Shown here: one piece after another, positions 24,952-34,230 of the stretch | How the letters are laid out: every line of letters starts with the position of its first letter | Position numbering within the stretch: the first letter of the stretch is position 1 | From: Candidatus Kuenenia stuttgartensis | GTDB taxonomy: Bacteria; Planctomycetota; Planctomycetia; Planctomycetales; Planctomycetaceae | Reading direction: 5' to 3' | Length of the DNA: 48,710 nt | NCBI GenBank assembly: GCA_945904015.1 | Contig: CAMDPK010000035.1 | Span: 1-48,710 of the forward strand | Translations under genes and position numbers: made by a program | The notes under the pieces: generated by a model | What the model was told of the DNA's origin: nothing | The model's database searches: none | Seen by the model: the letters and a program-made list of their open reading frames with translations, nothing else

Positions 24952-25153
24952 GTTGGACCCTTTCAGAAGCTCGATGGAATTTGGCAATGGATTGCCCATC
25001 CCTGGCCCAATCAAAACGTCTCCGTCCAACGACGCCCTCAACTTGGCGAATCGCAGAAAATGCGAGAGCGATGCTAGAGCACTCCGAGCTACGGTTCAAC
25101 GCGGCCGGACTCAGCGACCACGGCCGGCGAATGGCGTGGGTCGAGTCTTAGGG

Positions 25154-26059
25154 TCATTTCGCGTTCAACAAAGTCTCTCTGACTTTTGCCAGTTCCTGGC
25201 GTTTGGCGGCGTCCACTTTGGGGTAGTGCAGGTCGAGCGACGAAAGCGTGTCGATGACCGCTGCGGCGACCACGATTCGCGTGAACCATTTGTTGTCGGC
25301 TGGGACGACGTACCACGGCGAGTCCTTCGTCGCCGTGTTCTGGATCATGTCCTCGTAGGCTTTCATGTAGTCGCCCCAATGCTCACGTTCTTCCGCGTCG
25401 GCGGTTGCGAACTTCCAGTTCTTCGAGGGTTCATCCAGCCGGCTGAGAAACCTCTTGAGCTGCTCCTTCTTCGAGACGTGCAGGAAAAATTTCCGCACGA
25501 TCACGCCATTGCGCGAGAGGTATTGTTCGAGGTTCCGAATGTCCTCGAAGCGTTCGTCCCAAATGCGCTTCGTGACGAGTTCGGGAGGCAGCTTCTGCTT
25601 TTCGAGCAACTCCGAATGGACTCGGACCACCAGCGTCTCTTCGTAGTACGACCGATTGAAGATGCCAATGCGTCCTCGTTCCGGCAGACATTTCACGCAA
25701 CGCCACAAGTAATCGTGGTCGAGGTCTTCGCTGGTTGGGGCCTTGAACGAGAAGACCTGGCAGCCCTGTGGATTGATCCCCGACATGACATGCTTGATCG
25801 CTCCGTCTTTCCCCGCCGCGTCCATCGCCTGAAAAATCAGCAGCACCGACCTGCGGTCCTGCGCGTACAGCCGCTCCTGCAACTCGGCGAGGGCCTCGAC
25901 TCCTTCTTTGAGTGTCTGCTCCGCGAGCGGTTTATGCTCGTCCTTCAGCCAAGCTGTGTCGCCGGGGTCGATGTCTTTGAGCCGAAACTTCTTCCCGTCA
26001 GTGATGCAGTAATGGTCGGCCAACTTGTGGGCGCGCTGAGTCAGTTCTTTCAGTTTCAT
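25154..26059 (-). CDS. ppk2: Polyphosphate kinase 2 family protein
   Basis: This 301-residue protein has the PPK2 kinase core: Walker A QAMDAAGKDGAIKH, Walker B region RIGIFNRSYYEETLVVRVH, and the lid KRIWDERFEDIRN. The downstream DKWFTR-like segment reads DNKWFTRIVVAAAVID. PPK2 enzymes transfer phosphate between polyphosphate and nucleoside mono- or diphosphates; the TSEDLDHDYLWR segment fits the PPK2 group that handles AMP/ADP, but class assignment needs alignment. GGAAAG precedes ATG 26059. A good intrinsic terminator and a palindromic repeat lie just upstream, so it is probably transcribed from its own promoter. Confidence 0.9.
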   Translation of the reverse strand: MKLKELTQRAHKLADHYCITDGKKFRLKDIDPGDTAWLKDEHKPLAEQTLKEGVEALAELQERLYAQDRRSVLLIFQAMDAAGKDGAIKHVMSGINPQGCQVFSFKAPTSEDLDHDYLWRCVKCLPERGRIGIFNRSYYEETLVVRVHSELLEKQKLPPELVTKRIWDERFEDIRNLEQYLSRNGVIVRKFFLHVSKKEQLKRFLSRLDEPSKNWKFATADAEEREHWGDYMKAYEDMIQNTATKDSPWYVVPADNKWFTRIVVAAAVIDTLSSLDLHYPKVDAAKRQELAKVRETLLNAK

Positions 26060-26077
26060 CGCATGCTTTCCGAATGC

Positions 26078-26114
26078 AAAACAGCCCGCCGCGAATCCTC
26101 GCGAACGGGCTGTT
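26078..26114 (-). terminator. Intrinsic terminator of the isomerase-like gene
   Basis: On the minus strand the stem AACAGCCCG / CGGGCTGTT encloses a smaller CGCGA/TCGCG-type hairpin and is followed by TTTT. It lies downstream of the sugar phosphate isomerase-like gene and upstream of ppk2. Confidence 0.75.
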
Positions 26115-26121
26115 GAGTTTT

Positions 26122-26183
26122 GGAGGATGGGCACTCTTGCCCGTCCGTTGAACCACCGAGTCGGGCAAGAGTGCCCAACCTCC
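26122..26183. repeat. Palindromic element, GGGCACTCTTGCCCG family (copy 1)
   Basis: The 22-base arms 26122-26143 and 26162-26183 (ggaggatgggcactcttgcc) differ at one position around an 18-base loop. The element starts five bases beyond the stop of the isomerase-like gene. A second copy is inside the coding region at 46273-46363. Confidence 0.9.
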
Positions 26184-26188
26184 GAGGC

Positions 26189-27184
26189 TTACTTCTCAAA
26201 CGCGGAATCGAATCGGCGGTTCGACGGCGTGAAGTCCACGTTCTTGCAGAATTGAGCAGCTTCACGGGCACCCTGTTCGCGCTCCATGCCGCAGTCTTCC
26301 CATTCGACGGAGAGCGGGCCGCTGTAACCGACCGCATTGAGAGCGCGGATGATTTCCTCGAAGCGAACAGCTCCGCGGCCGACGCTCCGAAAATCCCAAC
26401 CGCGGCGCGGATCGCCGAACGACAGGTGGCTGCTGTTGATGCCGGTGCGGCCGTTGAGCGTCGTGCTCGCGTCCTTCATGTGGACGTGATAGATCCGATC
26501 TGGGAAGTAGCGAATGAACTCGACCGGATCGACCCCTTGCCAAATCAAATGGCTGGGATCGAAGTTGAATCCGAATGCCTCGCGGCGATCGAGCACCTTC
26601 AACGCCCACTCGGCCGAGTAGATGTCGAACGCGATTTCCGTCGGATGCACTTCCAGGGCAAACTTCACGCCGCAGTCATCGAAGACGTCGAGGATTGGGT
26701 TCCAACGATCGGCCAGCAATTGAAAGCCGGCTTCGATGGTCTCGCGGGGCGTCGGTGGGAAGTCATAGATGTACTGCCAGATGCTCGACCCGGTGAAACC
26801 ATTGACGACGCTGACGCCCAGCTTCTGAGCGGCTCGCGCGGTGTTCTTCATTTCGGCGATCGCCCGCTCTTGAACTTTGGCTGGGTTGCCATCCCCCCAA
26901 ACGTAAGCCGGTAGGATCGCCTTGTGCCGCGAGTCGATCACGTCCAGCACCGCTTGACCGACCAAGTGGTTCGAGATCGCGAACAGCTTCAGGTCATGCT
27001 TCTCCAGCAAGTCACGCTTGCGGGCACAGTAGGTGTCATCGGAGAGGGCCTTGTCGACCTCGAAGTGGTCGCCCCAGCAGGCGAGTTCCAGGCCGTCGTA
27101 GCCGAAATCTTTTGCCTTCTTGCAAAGGTCTTCGAGCTTCAAATCCGCCCACTGACCGGTGAACAACGTGACGGGACGAGCCAT
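26189..27184 (-). CDS. Sugar phosphate isomerase/epimerase-like TIM-barrel protein
   Basis: This 331-residue protein has the AP endonuclease 2-type xylose-isomerase-like barrel: [75 protein letters not shown] and a C-terminal PLSVEWED. The Glu, His and Asp residues in these strand ends are the usual metal ligands. Such proteins are very common in planctomycetes and act on sugars or inositol-type compounds; the substrate is not evident. AGGAG precedes ATG 27184 by seven bases. The longer frame to 27325 lies upstream of this site and is not family sequence. Confidence 0.88.
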   Translation of the reverse strand: MARPVTLFTGQWADLKLEDLCKKAKDFGYDGLELACWGDHFEVDKALSDDTYCARKRDLLEKHDLKLFAISNHLVGQAVLDVIDSRHKAILPAYVWGDGNPAKVQERAIAEMKNTARAAQKLGVSVVNGFTGSSIWQYIYDFPPTPRETIEAGFQLLADRWNPILDVFDDCGVKFALEVHPTEIAFDIYSAEWALKVLDRREAFGFNFDPSHLIWQGVDPVEFIRYFPDRIYHVHMKDASTTLNGRTGINSSHLSFGDPRRGWDFRSVGRGAVRFEEIIRALNAVGYSGPLSVEWEDCGMEREQGAREAAQFCKNVDFTPSNRRFDSAFEK

Positions 27185-27357
27185 GACAATCTCCTGATGC
27201 TGAATCTTGAAGTGCGACAACGAGATGGAAAATGAATCAACAAAGACGGCTGGTTCCCACCGCGAGCACCTTCGACAGACGGCCAGCCGGGCACCCTTGT
27301 AACCAGCCGCTTTTTCGAGTGTCAAACGAGTGACGTCAGGAGCAAACTGACATCAAT

Positions 27358-28020
27358 TCAGGCTTTTGGGTGTGAGGGCAGCCCGAGCGAGACCGTGCTC
27401 TTCGCCACCGCCTCCGCCTGACCGATCTCGCGATCCGTCAGCAGACCGGTCAACCGTCCCGCAAAGCCGGGCGAAACTTGCCAGCGGCCGAGGACGTCGA
27501 ACATCGCCTCGCACTTGCTCGGCTCCAAGCCGAATTGAGCCTTCAGCGACATCGCTTCAAACGGCGGCAAGTCCTCAAACTGGCTGATCAACAAGAAATC
27601 TCCCTCGTTCGGCAAAGCCAGATGCACTTGCCGAAGATTGGTGGGCAAAGCCCCCTGCGAGGTGAGCGAGATGCGTCGCGGGCCGGAAGTTCCCCAGGCT
27701 TTGAACTGCTGCGATTCTTGCTCCGCGACGCGCGCCGCCGTTTCGCAGACAGCGAACAGCACCGACTCGTCCACCAAGTCACCGTCGAATCGTTCACGGT
27801 GCAAATGCTTTTGCCACGTTTCCGAGAGCAGATCGAGTTGTACCTGCGGCGGGACCGCTCGCAAGAAGGGAACCTCCGTCAGATAGCCGAAGCCCTCGGC
27901 CGCTTCGGGGCCAAATTGTCTGGCCAGCACAATCCGTTCGAGCGTGTCGAGACACGCGATTCGGAAGGCGAGGTAACTCAAAGTGTTGTTCGGCAGCAGC
28001 GCATTGGTGATGGTCAACAT
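27358..28020 (-). CDS. Unknown 220-residue protein
   Basis: I do not recognise this family. The protein is soluble, mostly helical, without signal peptide or membrane segment. Features include an N-terminal SYLAFRIACLDTLERIVLARQ helix, a central RRISLTSQGALPTNLRQVHLALP strand region and a C-terminal GRLTGLLTDREIGQAEAVAK helix. Its frame is supported by amino-acid composition and by good fit to gaps on both sides. No strong ribosome binding site precedes ATG 28020. It lies between the isomerase-like gene and the topoisomerase gene on the same strand, separated from the latter by a palindromic repeat. Confidence 0.65.
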   Translation of the reverse strand: MLTITNALLPNNTLSYLAFRIACLDTLERIVLARQFGPEAAEGFGYLTEVPFLRAVPPQVQLDLLSETWQKHLHRERFDGDLVDESVLFAVCETAARVAEQESQQFKAWGTSGPRRISLTSQGALPTNLRQVHLALPNEGDFLLISQFEDLPPFEAMSLKAQFGLEPSKCEAMFDVLGRWQVSPGFAGRLTGLLTDREIGQAEAVAKSTVSLGLPSHPKA

Positions 28021-28176
28021 GGGGCGACATGCTCGCGTCGGCGCGACCCGACTTCAACGAAAATTCCGCGAGTCAGTCATTTTCTTCAAAACTGTTTCCG
28101 CGAGCCTGCCCGGCTCCCCGAAGACCGTTGAGTTTTCGTGACACGCACAGCCTACGTTGTTAGCAAGGCTTAACAT

Positions 28177-28247
28177 GTGGGGCAGGTTTTCAACCTGCCC
28201 GTGAATCGACAGGTCGATCGACAGGGCAGGTTGAAAACCTGCCCCAC
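28177..28247. repeat. Palindromic element, GTGGGGCAGGTTTTC family (copy 1)
   Basis: Perfect 24-base arms at 28177-28200 and 28224-28247 (gtggggcaggttttcaacct and complement). It ends five bases beyond the stop of the topoisomerase gene. The same arms recur at 34163-34229. Confidence 0.93.
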
Positions 28248-28252
28248 GAGAC

Positions 28253-30169
28253 TCAGATATCCAAGTCATCCACCTGGCTGGCCTCGTCCATGATGATGCG
28301 ATAGCGCTCGCTGGCGTCTTTGCCGAGCAGTTCGGTGAAAGTCTTGTCGGCGTCGAGTTGGCTTTCGATGTCCACTCGCAGCAGGATGCGGGTCTTCGGG
28401 TTGAGCGTCGTTTCCTTGAGCTGCGACGCGGTCATCTCGCCCAAGCCTTTGAAACGGCTGATCTCGAAGTTTCGATTCTTCGGGAGCGTCGCGAGGATTT
28501 CTTCGCGGTGCGCGTCGTCGCGCGCGTAGTGCGATTCCTGGCCGACAGCGATCCGGTACAGCGGCGGCAGGGCGAGGTACAGCTTCTCGCCGCGAATGAG
28601 CTGCGGCATGTGACGAAAAAAGAACGCCAGCAACAGCGTGCTGATGTGGTAGCCGTCGCTGTCGGCGTCCATCAGCAGGATAACGCGGTGATAACGCAGC
28701 TTGTGCATGTCGAAACCGGGACCGATGCCGGTGCCGAGCGTTTCGACGAGGTCGTGAATTTCCTGATTACCGAGAATCTTGCTGGTCGCGAGCGACTCCG
28801 TGTTGAGGACTTTGCCTTTAAGCGGCAGGACAGCCTGCGTCTTGCTGTCTCGCCCCATCGCGGCGGTGCCACCGGCCGAGAGACCCTCGACGATGAACAG
28901 TTCCGAGTCCTCCGGCTTGCCGCTGCGGCAGTCGAGCAGTTTTCCGGGGAGATTCGTCTTACGCCCGCCCGGAGTTTTGCGACGCACTTCCGTCGCCGCC
29001 TCGCGGCTGGCTTGCCGAGCACGCGCGGCGAGCACGATGCGGCCCACAACCGCGTCGGCGATCGACGGGTTGTTGTTCAGCCAGGTTTCAACGCCGGGAC
29101 GCACGAGTCCTTCGACGGCACTGGTCATCTCCGGGTTGTTGAGTTTGTCTTTCGTTTGTCCTTGAAACATCGGATCGGACAGGAAAATCGAGACGATCGC
29201 GACGAGTCCCTCGCGGATGTCTTCGGCCGTGAGCGTGATGCCCTTCAATTTGATGTCGTGCATCTCGATGTAGTTTTTAACCGCCTTGACGACGCCTGAA
29301 CGAAAGCCGATTTCGTGCGTGCCCCCCGCGTGCGTGCGGATGCCATTGACGTAGCTCATCACTCGCTCGTCGGTCGATTCGGTCCAAGCGAGCGCCAACT
29401 GCAACTTGTGATTGCCGAGTTCTTTGTCGATCGTGAAGAGCTGCTCGTGGATCTGTTTGCGTTGGTCATCCTTCACGACCTTTTGCAGGTATGCCACGAT
29501 TCCTTCCGGGTGGAAGTATTCGTGTTGTTCCTTCTTGGCCTCGTCGTGAAGGACGATCCGCAGTCCGCCGTGGACGAACGAGATGTCTTCGAGATGCTGT
29601 TTGATGACGTCGGCGTTGAAGCGAATGTTGCGGAAGATTTCGTCATCGGGCCGAAAAAAGATGGTCGTCCCGCGTCCTCGAAACGGCCGGATCTTCGCGA
29701 CCGGTCCTTGAGGCTTCCCTCGTCGATACGTCTGCTGGTACTCGTGTCCGTCGCGATGGACGGTCGCGATCATTTCTTTGGACAGCGCGTTGACGACCGA
29801 CGAACCGACTCCGTGCAAGCCACCTGATCGTGCGTAATTCTTGTTCGAGAATTTGCCACCTGCATGCAGAATCGTCAGCACGACTTCCAGAGTGGAGGTC
29901 TTCGTCTTCGAGTGTTTTTCAACGGGGATGCCGCGGCCGTTGTCCTGCACCGACAGCGAGCAGCCGTCTTTGTGCAGCGTCACGTCGATGCGGTCGCACT
30001 CGCCGGCGAGATGTTCGTCGACCGCGTTATCGACGATTTCCCAAATAAGATGATGCAGGCCGCGGGCGTCGACACCGCCGATGTACATGGCTGGCCGCCG
30101 CCGCACGGCTTCCAGACCCTCCAGGATTTCGATGTCGTCGCTGGAGTACTTTGCTTTCTGCTCCGCCAT
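28253..30169 (-). CDS. Type IIA topoisomerase B subunit (GyrB/ParE-like)
   Basis: The product has 638 residues. GHKL ATPase motifs are EIVDNAVDEHLAG (Asn/Asp), DNGRGIPVEKH and GGLHGVGSSVVNALS, followed by the transducer domain and the TOPRIM domain (LPGKLLDCRSG, FIVEGLSAGGTA, LLMDADSDGYHIS, RFKGLGEM). Canonical subunits read EGDSAGG and DGSHI; here the Asp is Leu and the Ser is Tyr, while the catalytic Glu and the D-x-D are kept. At 638 residues it matches ParE or short GyrB. No GyrA/ParC partner is in the window, so the choice between gyrase and topoisomerase IV is open. GAGG precedes ATG 30169. Confidence 0.88.
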   Translation of the reverse strand: MAEQKAKYSSDDIEILEGLEAVRRRPAMYIGGVDARGLHHLIWEIVDNAVDEHLAGECDRIDVTLHKDGCSLSVQDNGRGIPVEKHSKTKTSTLEVVLTILHAGGKFSNKNYARSGGLHGVGSSVVNALSKEMIATVHRDGHEYQQTYRRGKPQGPVAKIRPFRGRGTTIFFRPDDEIFRNIRFNADVIKQHLEDISFVHGGLRIVLHDEAKKEQHEYFHPEGIVAYLQKVVKDDQRKQIHEQLFTIDKELGNHKLQLALAWTESTDERVMSYVNGIRTHAGGTHEIGFRSGVVKAVKNYIEMHDIKLKGITLTAEDIREGLVAIVSIFLSDPMFQGQTKDKLNNPEMTSAVEGLVRPGVETWLNNNPSIADAVVGRIVLAARARQASREAATEVRRKTPGGRKTNLPGKLLDCRSGKPEDSELFIVEGLSAGGTAAMGRDSKTQAVLPLKGKVLNTESLATSKILGNQEIHDLVETLGTGIGPGFDMHKLRYHRVILLMDADSDGYHISTLLLAFFFRHMPQLIRGEKLYLALPPLYRIAVGQESHYARDDAHREEILATLPKNRNFEISRFKGLGEMTASQLKETTLNPKTRILLRVDIESQLDADKTFTELLGKDASERYRIIMDEASQVDDLDI

Positions 30170-30267
30170 GAATCGCCTCGATCCGTCGCTGGGAAAAACG
30201 TCGCTCGCCGCTGGTGGGTGCGAAGAATTGCGAACCGGACAAAGGTCGGCAAGAGAGAGCCGAGTCG

Positions 30268-32175
30268 TTACTGCGTGCCCAGCAACAATTGCTGCGGGTA
30301 GCCTCGGCCGAGTTCGGTGAGATCCTTGAGGAACAGGATGACCGGCGGCTTTTTGGATTGCGTGGTGTCGATGACCGCTTCCAACCGCATGAACGGGCCA
30401 GCTTCGTCGAAATAGCCGACGGAGTTGACTCGGTAGATGCCGCCGCGAGCGGTGACGTACTTGTCGAGCTGCTGCATCGTCGGCAGATCGACGAGGTTCT
30501 CGATGACCAGCCAGCCAGCGGTCGCTCGCGCGCCGGTCGTGTCCACCAGCGGCCCGCCGTCGGCTCCTTGCCGCTTGGCCAGGATCGATTGAGCGATACT
30601 CTCGGTCATGCCAGGGACGGACAGCAGGGTTTCATAACGAGCTTCACTGACGTTGACGCGGCCGTCGATGAATTGGTCGGTGTTGACCGTCAGCGTGTCG
30701 AACAGTGACGGCAGATAGCCGACCATGCTGTTGCTGTCCGCGGCCCACGGGCTTTGCAAAGTCGTCACAGAACCGTTGACGGTCGCCTGAGCGGTCGCAC
30801 CAACCAACTCGTACAGCGACTGAAGTTGCTTGCCGGAGCCTTTCGAAAGGTCGATGCCGCCTCGCGTGACCGTGCCGCCGCCCCCGCCGCCGACCGCGCT
30901 GCCTAAAGCCGTCGCCGCTTGTTGCAGTTGCGAATACTGCTGATTCAGATTGGCCGTCGATGTGTTGCCGCCGCCTGAGGCAGGGCTGCCCGATCCCGAA
31001 GTCTGACCACCGCCGGTGTTCCCGCCGCCTGCTTGAGTGGTGCTTCCCTGAGCCTGGCTGGTGACGCGGTACGCGATCACGAACTGAGCGACCGTCGCGT
31101 CGAACTCTTCTTCGAGCTGGTCGTACAACTCGGCGAGGTTGTTGTTGTTGATGTTGATCCGTGTTGATTCATCCCAGCGGGTGTTCGTCTCGCGACCGTG
31201 AACGCTGAGGTACGCGGACCAGCCCAACAGCAGCGCGCCGTCCGCGTTATCGGGAGGCCAGCTCACGTCGCCATCATTCTCATTGGGATCGAGCAGTCCG
31301 TTGCGGTTGAAGTCCTCGCCGTACAAGTATTCCGGAGTCACGCCGCGCACCAGCAGCAATTCGTCGAGCGATTCCAGTGGGCTGTTCTTGGACGAGTAGG
31401 CCGGTTGCAAGCCGCTGTAATATTCCGACTCGCAGCCGTAGCTGCGAGGGGTATCGTCGTCGTCGATGAAATCGAGAACCGCGTCAGCCAGCTCGTTGGT
31501 CATCCCGGGAATCATCAGCAACCGACTCGCTGGGTCCGAGGCAGAGACAGTGCTTTCGGACGTCGAACTGGTCGAATCCGAAGAGGTTGTTGACGATCCG
31601 GTCGTGGATGCCCCAGTCGAAGACGAACCGGTTGAGGACAATCCACCTGTCGAAGCGGAACCTCCGGAAGAGTTCGTGCCACTCGACGGCGATCCCTCGG
31701 CCGATGCGCTTGAGCCCGCGTTCGTTGCGGAAGTTCCCCGAGACTGCTGCTTCTTCTCGTCGGCGACCAGTGTGTTGAGATTCAGCTTGGAGGATTCGTC
31801 GATCAATCCGAAGCGGAGCGTCGTGCCGCTCGGATCACTTTCATTGGGAGCGATCAAGCTGAAGCGGGCTCGTCCTCGCGGCGTGCTTGATTCTCGGAGC
31901 GTCACGCCGCCGTAGTGCTGAGGATCGTGAAACACATTCTCGAAGCTCCCATCGTCCGTCGGCCGGCCGAGCACCGACGCCGCCAACTCGATCCCGGAGT
32001 CCGCGCAAGCTCGGGCTTGAGCTTCGCGGCCGAACACGCCGGTCGCGTGACTTTCGGAAACCATCAACTCGGAAAACGAATATGCTCCGAGGGCCAGGAG
32101 CGCGATCACGACCAGCACGACCAACAACACGCTGCCGCGTCTTGGCGGCGAATTCGGCGAGGTGATCGAAGGCAT
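30268..32175 (-). CDS. gspK: GspK-like minor pseudopilin
   Basis: The product has 635 residues. A prepilin-type N-terminus (PPRRGSVLLVVLVVIALLAL) is followed by the GspK fold: ARACADSGIELAA, SKLNLNTL, MLMIPGMT-type helix-hairpin-helix segments (LLMIPGMTNELADAVLDFID; LLSVPGMTESIAQSIL) and TRININNNNLAELYDQL. Two low-complexity insertions rich in Ser/Thr/Gly (about residues 150-215 and 385-450) and a calcium-type DFNRNGLLDPNEN loop lengthen it well beyond the usual ~330 residues. GspK caps the type II secretion pseudopilus tip; the other pseudopilin genes are not in the window. GGGAG precedes ATG 32175. Confidence 0.82.
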   Translation of the reverse strand: MPSITSPNSPPRRGSVLLVVLVVIALLALGAYSFSELMVSESHATGVFGREAQARACADSGIELAASVLGRPTDDGSFENVFHDPQHYGGVTLRESSTPRGRARFSLIAPNESDPSGTTLRFGLIDESSKLNLNTLVADEKKQQSRGTSATNAGSSASAEGSPSSGTNSSGGSASTGGLSSTGSSSTGASTTGSSTTSSDSTSSTSESTVSASDPASRLLMIPGMTNELADAVLDFIDDDDTPRSYGCESEYYSGLQPAYSSKNSPLESLDELLLVRGVTPEYLYGEDFNRNGLLDPNENDGDVSWPPDNADGALLLGWSAYLSVHGRETNTRWDESTRININNNNLAELYDQLEEEFDATVAQFVIAYRVTSQAQGSTTQAGGGNTGGGQTSGSGSPASGGGNTSTANLNQQYSQLQQAATALGSAVGGGGGGTVTRGGIDLSKGSGKQLQSLYELVGATAQATVNGSVTTLQSPWAADSNSMVGYLPSLFDTLTVNTDQFIDGRVNVSEARYETLLSVPGMTESIAQSILAKRQGADGGPLVDTTGARATAGWLVIENLVDLPTMQQLDKYVTARGGIYRVNSVGYFDEAGPFMRLEAVIDTTQSKKPPVILFLKDLTELGRGYPQQLLLGTQ

Positions 32176-32249
32176 GGCAGGCTCCCGAAGGAAAGTCGGA
32201 CTCATCGCTCAGTCACGTTCCGAACGAGCATACCGCCACAACGGGCGCA

Positions 32250-32289
32250 AACAAGACGGCCCGGCGATCGTCAACCGAACGCCGGGCCG
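32250..32289 (-). terminator. Probable intrinsic terminator of the EF-hand gene
   Basis: The minus-strand stem CGGCCCGGCG / CGCCGGGCCG with a 13-base loop is followed by TCTTGTTTG. It is placed 50-90 bases beyond the EF-hand gene's stop. The U tract is imperfect, so termination may be partial. Confidence 0.6.
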
Positions 32290-32338
32290 GGTCAGGGAGA
32301 TTGTTTCGTTGCGATCTTTCCATTCCGACCTTCTCGAA

Positions 32339-34057
32339 CTAGGCCGGCTTGCTGCGTGGCTTGTCGACTTCTTCTTCGCGGCGCGGCGGGCGACCTTCCG
32401 GACGTGGTTCGGGCTTACGTTCTCCGTCTCGCGGACGATCCGCTTCCGGTTTGCGTTCTCCATCGCGAGGTCGGTCACCGTCTCGGCGAGGCTCGCCATC
32501 GCGCGGCTTGTCCCCATCCGGGCGTCGCGCATCGGGGCGACGTTCGCCGTCGCGCGGCGGTTGCCCTCGGCCTTCGGGAGGACGATCTCCATCCGGGCGT
32601 CGGTCACCTTCGCGCGGCCGATCTCCTTCACGGGGACGATCACCATCGCGCGGGCCTCGACCGTCTTGCGGACCCCCTTGTGGCGGGCCGAGCAACTCCG
32701 CTCCATCGAGCTGGCCGTCTTTGTTGCGATCCAATTCGTTGAAGACTTCTTTCAGACGATCGAGTTCGTCGCGGCTGAGCCGTCCATCTTTGTTCTTGTC
32801 GAGCAATTCAAAGAACCGAGGCATCGGGCCTCGACGGCCTTCCCCTTCGGGACGACGGTCGCCATCCGGGCGGCGATCACCTTCGGGAGGACGATTGCCT
32901 TGAGGAGGCCGTTCGCCAGGGCGACCATCCGGACGAGCGTCAGGACGTCCCTCTGGGCGGCGATCACCGTCACGGCGTTCGCCTTCTCGCGGACGATCAC
33001 CTTCGGGACGACGTTCGCCATCACGTGGCGGCTGACCTTCGCGTCGAGCATCGGGACGTTCCCCATCTGGCTTCGCATCGGGACGGCGATCACCTTCGGG
33101 CTTACGATCACCATCACGGCGCGGTTCGCCTTCGCGAGCTTGAGCGAATGCTTGCAGATCATCCAGCGTCAGCACGTCCTTCTTCGCACGTTCAAACATC
33201 GGCCGCACGCGGTCACGGAATTGTTCCGGAATCTCTTCGAGCGTGACTTTGCCGTCGCCATTCGCGTCCATCCGCTTGAATTGTTCTTCGGGGTTTTGAT
33301 TTGGACGGCCCCCAGGATTTCCCGGAGCACCGGGGCCACCTGGCGGCGGCCCCATCTCGGCCATCGCACGACCGAACTCTTCCTGTGACAGTTCATTCTT
33401 GCCGAGCTTTTCAAACACTTTGCCGAACCGCTCACGCAGCCCTTCTGGCAGTTCGTCTTTTTGCAGTTTGCCATCGTTGTTCTTGTCGAGCCGCTTCAAG
33501 AACTCACCCTGGCCCAAACCTCCGGGGCGTCCACCAGGAGCGCCACCCGGCATCCGCTGCCGCATTTGTTCAAAGTCATCCGCAGTGATCGAATCATTGT
33601 TCTGTCGTTCCATCATGTCGCGAAGGAAACGAGCCGGACCATCTTCGGGAATTTCATCCTTGGACAGCTTGCCGTCTTTGTTCTTGTCGAGCCGTTCGAG
33701 CATCTGCTTGAAGTCGAGCATCGGCCGGCCGCCGCCGGGGCCACCTGCACCGCCTCCGAATCCGCCACCCTGGACCGGAGCGTCACTGCGCTTCGCGGCG
33801 GCGTCGAATTCCGCTTTCGTCAGCTCGCCGTTGTCGTCCTTGTCCCCCAATCGCACGAGCCGATCGAAGTACCGACCTTGTTCTTCCGGGATTTCATCCG
33901 GCACCAGTTTGCCGTCGTTGTTCTTGTCGAGCTTCTTGAACAGGACTTCCTGGTCATTCGCCTCCGGCTTCTTCGCATCGTCTTCGGCATACGTCGCGAG
34001 CACCGGCAATCCGAGCAGCCCGGTTGCCAGCAGCGCCCAAAAATTGATCCGCTTCAT
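32339..34057 (-). CDS. Exported five-module EF-hand protein with polyampholyte tails
   Basis: The product has 572 residues. A signal peptide (MKRINFWALLATGLLGLPVL, then ATYA) is followed by EF-hand modules of about 50 residues. Canonical loops include DKNNDGKLVPDE, DKDDNGELTKAE, DKNKDGKLSKDE, DKNNDGKLQKDE, DANGDGKVTLEE, DKNKDGRLSRDE and DRNKDGQLDGAE; the partner loop of modules 2-4 is degenerate. Modules are spaced by Gly/Pro-rich linkers. Two long stretches of Arg-Asp-Gly-Glu-Pro repeats (RPDGDRPREGDR style) flank module 5. It should bind calcium outside the cytoplasm. AGGAA precedes ATG 34057; the open frame to 34228 is palindromic repeat. Modules 1 and 3 have near relatives inside YidC and the symporter. 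Confidence 0.85.
   Translation of the reverse strand: MKRINFWALLATGLLGLPVLATYAEDDAKKPEANDQEVLFKKLDKNNDGKLVPDEIPEEQGRYFDRLVRLGDKDDNGELTKAEFDAAAKRSDAPVQGGGFGGGAGGPGGGRPMLDFKQMLERLDKNKDGKLSKDEIPEDGPARFLRDMMERQNNDSITADDFEQMRQRMPGGAPGGRPGGLGQGEFLKRLDKNNDGKLQKDELPEGLRERFGKVFEKLGKNELSQEEFGRAMAEMGPPPGGPGAPGNPGGRPNQNPEEQFKRMDANGDGKVTLEEIPEQFRDRVRPMFERAKKDVLTLDDLQAFAQAREGEPRRDGDRKPEGDRRPDAKPDGERPDARREGQPPRDGERRPEGDRPREGERRDGDRRPEGRPDARPDGRPGERPPQGNRPPEGDRRPDGDRRPEGEGRRGPMPRFFELLDKNKDGRLSRDELDRLKEVFNELDRNKDGQLDGAELLGPPQGGPQDGRGPRDGDRPREGDRPREGDRRPDGDRPPEGRGQPPRDGERRPDARRPDGDKPRDGEPRRDGDRPRDGERKPEADRPRDGERKPEPRPEGRPPRREEEVDKPRSKPA
33350..33502 (-). other. EF-hand module 3 (closest to the symporter insert)
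   Basis: Residues 186-236 of the EF-hand protein, from FLKRLDKNNDGKLQKDELP to EEFGRAMAEMG. Aligned by eye without gaps, 31 of 51 residues are identical to residues 42-92 of the symporter at 35229-36767, including LQ-DE-PE-LRE-F and VF-KLGK-EL. Confidence 0.85.
33788..33943 (-). other. EF-hand module 1 (closest to the YidC insert)
   Basis: Residues 39-90 of the EF-hand protein, from LFKKLDKNNDGKLVPDEIP to TKAEFDAAAKR. Aligned by eye without gaps, 32 of 52 residues are identical to residues 313-364 of the YidC encoded at 36780-39068, including the LVP-EIP spacer and RLGD. Confidence 0.85.
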
Positions 34058-34162
34058 AATGTGGTTCCTGACGAGAAGTTGACTGGGTTCGGCCCAACGG
34101 CAGGGCGTGAGCATACGGCATTCAACCCGCAATTCCAGCCGGGGTTTCGCGAGAATTCCTCT

Positions 34163-34229
34163 CGTGGGGCAGGTTTTCAACCTGCCCGTCCTACGGAACT
34201 CGACGGGCAGGTTGAAAACCTGCCCCACG
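34163..34229. repeat. Palindromic element, GTGGGGCAGGTTTTC family (copy 2)
   Basis: Perfect 27-base arms at 34163-34189 and 34203-34229 enclose a 13-base loop. It touches the nadC stop codon (34231) and lies upstream of the EF-hand gene. Its left arm creates the open frame reading VGQVFNLPV-type residues that over-extends that gene. Confidence 0.93.
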
Positions 34230-34230
34230 G

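Noticed and set aside
24523..25153. Complete RiPP gene cluster around the Nif11 gene
   Set aside because: The flanking genes encode ApbE and PPK2; no modifying enzyme, protease or exporter is present.
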